From NCBI GenBank assembly GCA_947623455.1, contig OX392536.1:32307465-32371464 (forward strand): DNA of 64,000 nucleotides. Direction: 5' to 3'. Position 1 is the first letter of the stretch. Each line of letters opens with the position of its first letter. Positions 56,631-64,000 of the stretch are shown one piece after another. The stretch is from Mimachlamys varia (Eukaryota; Mollusca; Bivalvia; Pectinida; Pectinidae). The notes under the pieces are model-generated. The model was not told the DNA's origin and ran no database searches. It saw only the letters and a program-made list of their open reading frames with translations. The translations under genes and the position numbers were made by a program.

Positions 56631-58910
56631 GGAGTTAACAAACCGACTCCAGTCGACAAGGAGTTAACAAAACCGACTCCAGTCGACAAGGATTTAACAA
56701 AACCGACTCCAGTCGACAAGGAGTTAACAAGAGCGGCTCCAGTCGACAGGGAGTTAACAAAACCGACTCCAGTCGACAAGGAGTTAACAAAACCGACTCC
56801 AGTCGACAAGGAGTTAACAAAACCGACTCCAGTCGACAAGGAGTTAACAAAACCGACTCCAGTTGACAAGAAGTTAACAAGAGCGGCTCCAGTCGACAAG
56901 GAGTTAACAAAACCGACTCCAGTCGACAAGGAGTTAACAAAACCGACTCCAGTCGACAAGGAATTAACAAGAGCAGTTCCAGTCGACAAGGAGTTAACAA
57001 GAGCGGTCCAAGTCGACAAGGAGTTAACAAAACCGACTCCAGTCGACAAGGAGTAAACAAAACCGACTTCAGTCGACAAGGAATTAACAAGAGTGGTTCC
57101 AGTCGACAAGGAGTTAACAAGAGCGGTCAAAGTCTACAAGGAGTCAACAAGAGCGGCCCAAGGCGACAAGGAGTTAACAAGAGCGGCTCCAGTCGACAAG
57201 GAGTTAACAAGAGCGGCCCAAGGCGACAAGAAGTTAACAAGAGCGCCCCAGTCGACAAGGAGATAACAAGAGCGCCCCAGTCGACAAGGAGTTAACAAAA
57301 CCGACTCCAGTCGACAAGGAGTTAACAAAACCGACTCCAGTCGACAAGGAATTAACAAGAGCGGTTCCAGTCGACAAGGAGTTAACAAGAGCGGTCCAAG
57401 TCTACAAGGAGTTAACAAGAGCGGCCCAAGGCGACAAGGAGTTAACAAGAGCGCCCCAGTCGACAAGGAGTTAACAAGAGCGCCCCAATCGACAAGGAGT
57501 TAACAAAACCGACTCCAGTCGACAAGGAGTTAACAAAATCGACTCCAGACGACAAGGAGTTAACAAGAGCGGCTCCAGTCGACAAGGAGTTAACAAAACC
57601 GACTCCAGTCGACAAGGATTTAACAAAACCGACTCCAGTCGACAAGGATTTAACAAAACTGACTCCAGTCGACAAGGAGTTAACAAGAGCGGCTCCAGTC
57701 GACAAGGAGTTAACAAAACCGACTCCAGTCGACAAGGAGTTAACAAAACCGACTCCAGTCGACAAGGAGTTAACAAAACCGACTCCAGTCGACAAGGAGT
57801 TAACAAAACCGACTCCAGTCGACAAGGAGTTAACAAAACCGACTCCAGTTGACAAGAAGTTAACAATAGCGGCTCCAAACGACAAGGAGTTAACAATAGC
57901 GGCTCCAGTCGACAAGGAGTTAACAAAGGTGGTTCATGTCGACAAGGAGTTAACAAGAGCGGTCCAAGTCTACAAGGAGTTAACAAGAGCGGTCCAAGTC
58001 GACAAGGAATTAACAAGAGCGACTCAAGTCGACAAGGAGTTAACAAGAACGGCTCCAGTCCTTAAGGAGTTAACAAGAGCGGCCCCAGTCCTTAAGGAGT
58101 TAACAAGAGCGGCCCCAGTCTTTAAGGAGTTAACAAGAGCGGCTCGAGTTCATAAGGAATTGACAAGAGCGGCCCAAACCGAAAAGGAGTTAACAAGAGC
58201 GGCCCAAGTCGACAAGGAGTTAACAAAAACGGCTCCAGTCGACAAGGAGTTGACAAGAGCGGCCCCAGTCCACAAGGAATTAACAAGAGCGGCTCCAGTC
58301 CACAAGGAATTAACAAGAGCGGCCCCAGTAATTAAGGAGTTAACAAGAGCGGCCCCAGTCCTTAAGGAGTTAACAAGAGCGGCCCCAGTCCTTAAGGAGT
58401 GAACAAGAGCGGCTCGAGTTCATATGGAATTGACAAGAGCGGCCCAAGTCGACGAGGAGTTAACAAGAGCGACTCCATTCGACAAGGAGTTAACAAGAGC
58501 GACTCCAGTCGACAAGGAGTTAACAAGAGCGGCTCCAGTCGACAAGGAGTTAACAATAGCGGCCCCAGTCCATAAGGAGTTAACAATAGCGGCTGCAGTC
58601 GACAAGGAGTTAACAATAGCGGCTCCAGTCCTAAAGGAGTTAACAAAGGTGGTTCATGTCGACAAGGAGTTAACAAGAGCGGTCCAAGTCTACAAGGAGT
58701 TAACAAGAGCGGTCCAAGTCGACAAGGAGTTAACAAGGGCGGTCCAAGTCGACAAGGAGTTAACAAGGGCGGCTCCAGTCGACGAGGAGTTAACAAGAGC
58801 GGCCCCAGTCTACAAGGAATTAACAAGAGCGGCCCAAGTCGACAAGGAGTTAACAAGAGCGGTCCAAGTCTACAAGGAGTTAACAAGAGCGATCCAAGTC
58901 GACAAGGAGT

Positions 58911-61900
58911 TAACAAAACCGACTCCAGTCGACAAGGAATTAAAAAGAGCGGCCCAAGTCTACAAGGAATTAACAAGAGCGGTCCAAGTCGACAAGGAGT
59001 TAACAAGAGCGACCCCAGTCGACAAGGAGTTAACAAGAGCGGCTCCAGTCGACAAGGTGTTAACAAGAGCGGCCCCAGGCCTTAAGAAGTTAACAAGAGC
59101 GGCTCGAGTCTACAAGGAATTAACAAGAGCGGCCCAAGTCGACAAGGAGTTAACAAGAGCGGCCCCAGTCGACAAGGAGTTAACAAGAGCGACTCCAGTC
59201 CTTAAAGAGTTAACAAGAGCGGCTCCAGTCCTTAAGGAGTTAACAAGAGCGGCCCCAGTCTACAAGGAATTAACAAGAGCGGCCCAAGTCGACAAGGAGT
59301 TAACAAGAGCGGCCCCAGTCGACAAGGAGTTAACAAGAGCGGTTCCAGTCCTTAAGGAGTTAACAAGAGCGGCCCCAGTCCTTAAGGAGTTAACAAGAGC
59401 GGCTCGAGTTTATAAGGAATTGACAAGAGCGGCCCAAGTCGACAAGGAGTTAACAAGAACGGCCCAAGTCGACAAGGAGTTAACAAAAACGGCTCCAGTC
59501 GACAAGGAGTTAACAAGAGCGGCTCCAGTCCATCAGGAATTAACAAGAGCGGCCCCAGTCCACAAGGAATTAACAAGAGCGGCCCAAGGCCTTAAGGAGT
59601 TAACAAGAGCGGCCCCAGTCCTTAAGGAGTTAACAAGAGAGGCCCCAGTCCTTAAGGAGTGAACAAGAGCGGCTCGAGTTCATAAGGAATTGACAAGAGC
59701 GGTTCAAGGCGACAAGGAGTTAACAAGAGCGACTCCAGTCGACAAGGAGTTAACAAAAACGGCTCCAGTCGACAAGGAGTTAACAAGAGCGGCTCCAGTC
59801 CATCAGGAATTAACAAGAGCGGCCCCAGTCCACAATGAATTAACAAGAGCGGCCCAAGGCCTTAAGGAGTTAACAAGAGCGGCCCCAGTCCTTAAGTAGT
59901 TAACAAGAGAGGCCCCAGTCCTTAAGGAGTGAACAAGAGCGGCTCGAGTTCATAAGGAATTGACAAGAGCGGTTCAAGGCGACAAGGAGTTAACAAGAGC
60001 GACTCCAGTCGACAAGGAGTTAACAATAGCGGCTGCAGTCCATTAGGAGTTAACAATAGCGGCTCCAGTCGACAAGGAGTTAACAAAGGTGGTTCATGTC
60101 GACAAGGAGTTAACAAGAGCGGTCCAAGTCTACAATGAGTTAACAAGAGCGGTCCAAGTCGACGAGGAGTTAACAAGGGCGGCTCCAGTCGACGAGGAGT
60201 TAACAAGAGCGGCCCAAGTCTACAAGGAATTTACAAGAGCGGCCCAAGGCGACAAGGAGTTAACAAGAGCGCCCCAGTCGACAAGGAGTTAACAAGAGCG
60301 CCCCAGTCGACAAGGAGTTAACAAGAGCGACTCCAGTCGACAAGGAGTTAACAAAGGCGGCCCCAGTCGATAAGGAGTTAACAAGGCGGCTCCTGTCCAT
60401 AAGGAGTTAACAAGAGCGGCCCAAGTCAACAAGGAGTTAACAAAACCGACTCCAGTCGACAAGGAGTCAACAAAACCGACTCCAGACGACAAGGAGTTAA
60501 CAAGAGCGGCTACAGTCGACAAGGAGTTAACAAAACCGACTCCAGTCGACAAGGAGTTAACAAAACCGACTCCAGTCGACAAGGAGTTAACAAAACCGAC
60601 TCCAGTCGACAAGGAGTTAACAAGAGCGGCTCCAGTCGACAAGGAGTTAACAAAACCGACTCCAGTCGACAAGGAGTTAACAAAACCGACTCCAGTCGAC
60701 AAGGAGTTAACAAAACCGACTCCAGTCGACAAGGAGTTAACAAAACCGACTCCAGTCGACAAGGAGTCAACAAAACCGACTCCAGACGACAAGGAGTTAA
60801 CAAGAGCGGCTCCAGTCGACAAGGAGTTAACAAAACCGACTCCAGTCGACAAGGAGTTAACAAAACCGACTCCAGTCGACAGGGAGTTAACAAAACCGAC
60901 TCCAGTCGACAAGGAGTTAACAAAACCGACTTCAGTCGACAAGGAATTAACAAGAGTGGTTCCAGTCGACAAGGAGTTAACAAGAGCGGTCCAAGTCTAC
61001 AAGGAGTTAACAAGAGCGGCCCAAGGCGACAATGAGTTAACAAGAGCGGCTCCAGTCGACAAGGAGTTAACAAGAGCGGCCCAAGGCGACAAGGAGTTAA
61101 CAAGAGCGCCCCAGTCGACAAGGAGATAACAAGAGCGCCCCAGTCGACAAGGAGTTAACAAAACCGACTCCAGTCGACAAGGAATTAAAAAGAGCGGCCC
61201 AAGTCTACAAGGAATTAACAAGAGCGGTCCAAGTCGACAAGGAGTTAACAAGAGCGACCCCAGTCGACAAGGAGTTAACAAGAGCGGCTCCAGTCGACAA
61301 GGTGTTAACAAGAGCGGCCCCAGGCCTTAAGAAGTTAACAAGAGCGGCTCGAGTCTACAAGGAATTAACAAGAGCGGCCCAAGTCGACAAGGAGTTAACA
61401 AGAGCGGCCCCAGTCGACAAGGAGTTAACAAGAGCGACTCCAGTCCTTAAAGAGTTAACAAGAGCGGCTCCAGTCCTTAAGGAGTTAACAAGAGCGGCCC
61501 CAGTCTACAAGGAATTAACAAGAGCGGCCCAAGTCGACAAGGAGTTAACAAGAGCGGCCCCAGTCGACAAGGAGTTAACAAGAGCGGTTCCAGTCCTTAA
61601 GGAGTTAACAAGAGCGGCCCCAGTCCTTAAGGAGTTAACAAGAGCGGCTCGAGTTTATAAGGAATTGACAAGAGCGGCCCAAGTCGACAAGGAGTTAACA
61701 AGAACGGCCCAAGTCGACAAGGAGTTAACAAAAACGGCTCCAGTCGATAAGGAGTTAACAAGAGCGGCTCCAGTCCATCAGGAATTAACAAGAGCGGCCC
61801 CAGTCCACAAGGAATTAACAAGAGCGGCCCAAGGCCTTAAGGAGTTAACAAGAGCGGCCCCAGTCCTTAAGGAGTTAACAAGAGAGGCCCCAGTCCTTAA

Positions 61901-63115
61901 GGAGTGAACAAGAGCGGCTCGAGTTCATAAGGAATTGACAAGAGCGGTTCAAGGCGACAAGGAGTTAACAAGAGCGACTCCAGTCGACAAGGAGTTAACA
62001 AAAACGGCTCCAGTCGACAAGGAGTTAACAAGAGCGGCTCCAGTCCATCAGGAATTAACAAGAGCGGCCCCAGTCCACAATGAATTAACAAGAGCGGCCC
62101 AAGGCCTTAAGGAGTTAACAAGAGCGGCCCCAGTCCTTAAGTAGTTAACAAGAGAGGCCCCAGTCCTTAAGGAGTGAACAAGAGCGGCTCGAGTTCATAA
62201 GGAATTGACAAGAGCGGTTCAAGGCGACAAGGAGTTAACAAGAGCGACTCCAGTCGACAAGGAGTTAACAATAGCGGCTGCAGTCCATTAGGAGTTAACA
62301 ATAGCGGCTCCAGTCGACAAGGAGTTAACAAAGGTGGTTCATGTCGACAAGGAGTTAACAAGAGCGGTCCAAGTCTACAATGAGTTAACAAGAGCGGTCC
62401 AAGTCGACGAGGAGTTAACAAGGGCGGCTCCAGTCGACGAGGAGTTAACAAGAGCGGCCCAAGTCTACAAGGAATTAACAAGAGCGGCCCAAGGCGACAA
62501 GGAGTTAACAAGAGCGCCCCAGTCGACAAGGAGTTAACAAGAGCGCCCCAGTCGACAAGGAGTTAACAAGAGCGACTCCAGTCGACAAGGAGTTAACAAA
62601 GGCGGCCCCAGTCGATAAGGAGTTAACAAGGCGGCTCCTGTCCATAAGGAGTTAACAAGAGCGGCCCAAGTCAACAAGGAGTTAACAAAACCGACTCCAG
62701 TCGACAAGGAGTCAACAAAACCGACTCCAGACGACAAGGAGTTAACAAGAGCGGCTACAGTCGACAAGGAGTTAACAAAACCGACTCCAGTCGACAAGGA
62801 GTTAACAAAACCGACTCCAGTCGACAAGGAGTTAACAAAACCGACTCCAGTCGACAAGGAGTTAACAAGAGCGGCTCCAGTCGACAAGGAGTTAACAAAA
62901 CCGACTCCAGTCGACAAGGAGTTAACAAAACCGACTCCAGTCGACAAGGAGTTAACAAAACCGACTCCAGTCGACAAGGAGTTAACAAAACCGACTCCAG
63001 TCGACAAGGAGTCAACAAAACCGACTCCAGACGACAAGGAGTTAACAAGAGCGGCTCCAGTCGACAAGGAGTTAACAAAACCGACTCCAGTCGACAAGGA
63101 GTTAACAAAACCGAC
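58911..63115. repeat. 2245-bp tandem duplication in the 30-bp satellite
   Basis: 58911 to about 60870 matches 61156 to about 63115 with a constant offset of 2245 bp, including rare units such as GGAATTAAAAAGAGCGG at both starts. Past about 60870 the copies diverge by insertion of a few units in the second copy. Confidence 0.85.
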
Positions 63116-64000
63116 TCCAGTCGACAAGGATTTAACAAAACCGACTCCAGTCGACAAGGAGTTAACAAGAGCGGCTCCAGTCGACAGGGAGTTAACAAAA
63201 CCGACTCCAGTCGACAAGGAGTTAACAAAACCGACTCCAGTCGACAAGGAGTTAACAAAACCGACTCCAGTCGACAAGGAGTTAACAAAACCGACTCCAG
63301 TTGACAAGAAGTTAACAATAGTGGATCCAGTCGACAAGGAGTTAACAAAACCGACTCCAGTCGACAAGGAGTTAACAAAACGGACTCAAGTCGACAAGGA
63401 ATTAACAAGAGCAGTTCCAGCCGACAAGGAGTTAACAAGAGCGGTCCAAGTCTACAAGGAGTTAACAAAACCGACTCCAGTCGACAAGGAGTAAACAAAA
63501 CCGACTTCAGTCGACAAGGAATTAACAAGAGTGGTTCCAGTCGACAAGGAGTTAACAAGAGCGGTCCAAGTCTACAAGGAGTTAACAAGAGCGGCCCAAG
63601 GCGACAATGAGTTAACAAGAGCGGCTCCAGTCGACAAGGAGTTAACAAGAGCGGCCCAAGGCGACAAGGAGTTAACAAGAGCGCCCCAGTCGACAAGGAG
63701 ATAACAAGAGCGCCCCAGTCGACAAGGAGTTAACAAAACCGACTCCAGTCGACAAGGAGTTAACAAAACCGACTCCAGTCGAAAAGGAATTAACAAGAGC
63801 GGTTCCATTCGACAAGGAGTTAACAAGAGCGGTCCAAGTCTACAAGGAGTTAACAAGAGCGGCCCAAGGCGACAAGGAGTTAACAAGAGCGCCCCAGTCG
63901 ACAAGGAGTTAACAAGAGCGCCCCAGTCGACAAGGAGTTAACAAGAGCGACTCCAGTCGACAAAGAGTTAACAAGGGCGGCCCCAGTCGACAAGGAGTTA

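Larger units (their letters stand above)
48480..64000. repeat. 30-bp satellite array, at least 15.5 kb, running off the window
   Basis: The unit is 30 bp: GACAAGGAGTTAACAA plus a 14-base variable half such as AACCGACTCCAGTC or GAGCGGCTCCAGTC. Each unit carries two GTYRAC palindromes (GTCGAC and GTTAAC). Because 30 is divisible by three and few frames hold a stop, long open frames appear on both strands, with decapeptide repeats DKELTRAAPV (plus) and STGVGFVNSL or LLTPCRLESV (minus). Units of 29 bp (GAGCGCCCCAGTC) shift frame often. Two subfamilies exist: the AACCGACTCC type (most of the array) and a type with CTTAAGGAG, CATAAGGAAT and TACAAGG (58030-60240 and 61190-62480). Confidence 0.95.

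Noticed and set aside
48369..63904. Dozens of open frames of 60-412 codons in the 30-bp satellite
   Set aside because: The unit is a multiple of three with few stops, so frames are open on both strands at once; frames are broken by 29-bp units, and duplicates of the same frame follow the higher-order repeats.

Overview
The window is eukaryotic nuclear DNA, most likely from a bivalve mollusc. It is AT-rich and intron-bearing, and it is crowded with interspersed repeats of the kind I associate with bivalve genomes: a retroposon ending in GTTAATTGGACGTAAAA, repeats built on TGACCTTGAATATAGGTCA, and elements ending in GACGGACGG / CCCTTCGGGCCAGGTGAG. No species call is possible from sequence alone.

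The one clear gene is a plus-strand type I polyketide synthase (PKS) at 13187-34958. The first five exons (13187-13395, 20643-21007, 22174-22355, 23566-23743, 24659-31324) are secure, because splice sites, phases and protein alignment all agree. They encode KS-AT-DH-degenerate ER-KR-ACP followed by an NRPS-type condensation (C) domain. The ketosynthase is split over five exons, while AT through C lie in one uninterrupted 6.67 kb exon. Three further phase-compatible exons (33198-33371, 33666-33778, 34866-34958) would finish a protein of about 2659 residues with a tail that looks like a pleckstrin-homology (PH) domain. If that holds, the architecture is KS-AT-DH-psiER-KR-ACP-C-PH, which I do not recognise from any described PKS and take as the main candidate for something new. 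Active KR and DH with a ruined ER suggest a polyene product; the C domain is the likely off-loading domain; a PH module would place the enzyme at a membrane.

Layout: 1-1007 unassigned; 1008-7097 a 26-bp minisatellite; 7364-7492 a possible 5' exon of a divergent minus-strand gene; 7500-13100 retroelement relics and a complete 512-bp retroposon with 13-bp target duplications; 13187-34958 the PKS gene, whose 7.2 kb intron 1 holds a dead mariner, a foldback element nested in a second retroposon copy, a reverse-transcriptase relic and a third retroposon copy, and whose intron 2 holds a tRNA-derived SINE; 36064-37212 a 31-bp minisatellite; 38090-43735 a 34-bp minisatellite with a 1357-bp tandem duplication; 44566-46812 a 145-bp array carrying palindromic nuclear-receptor-like sites; 48106-48325 a MITE-like element; 48480-64000 a 30-bp satellite with nested higher-order duplications (3818, 1103 and 2245 bp) running off the window end. 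Roughly 30 kb, close to half the window, is tandem repeat. Most open frames in those arrays follow from repeat lengths with few stop codons and are not genes.
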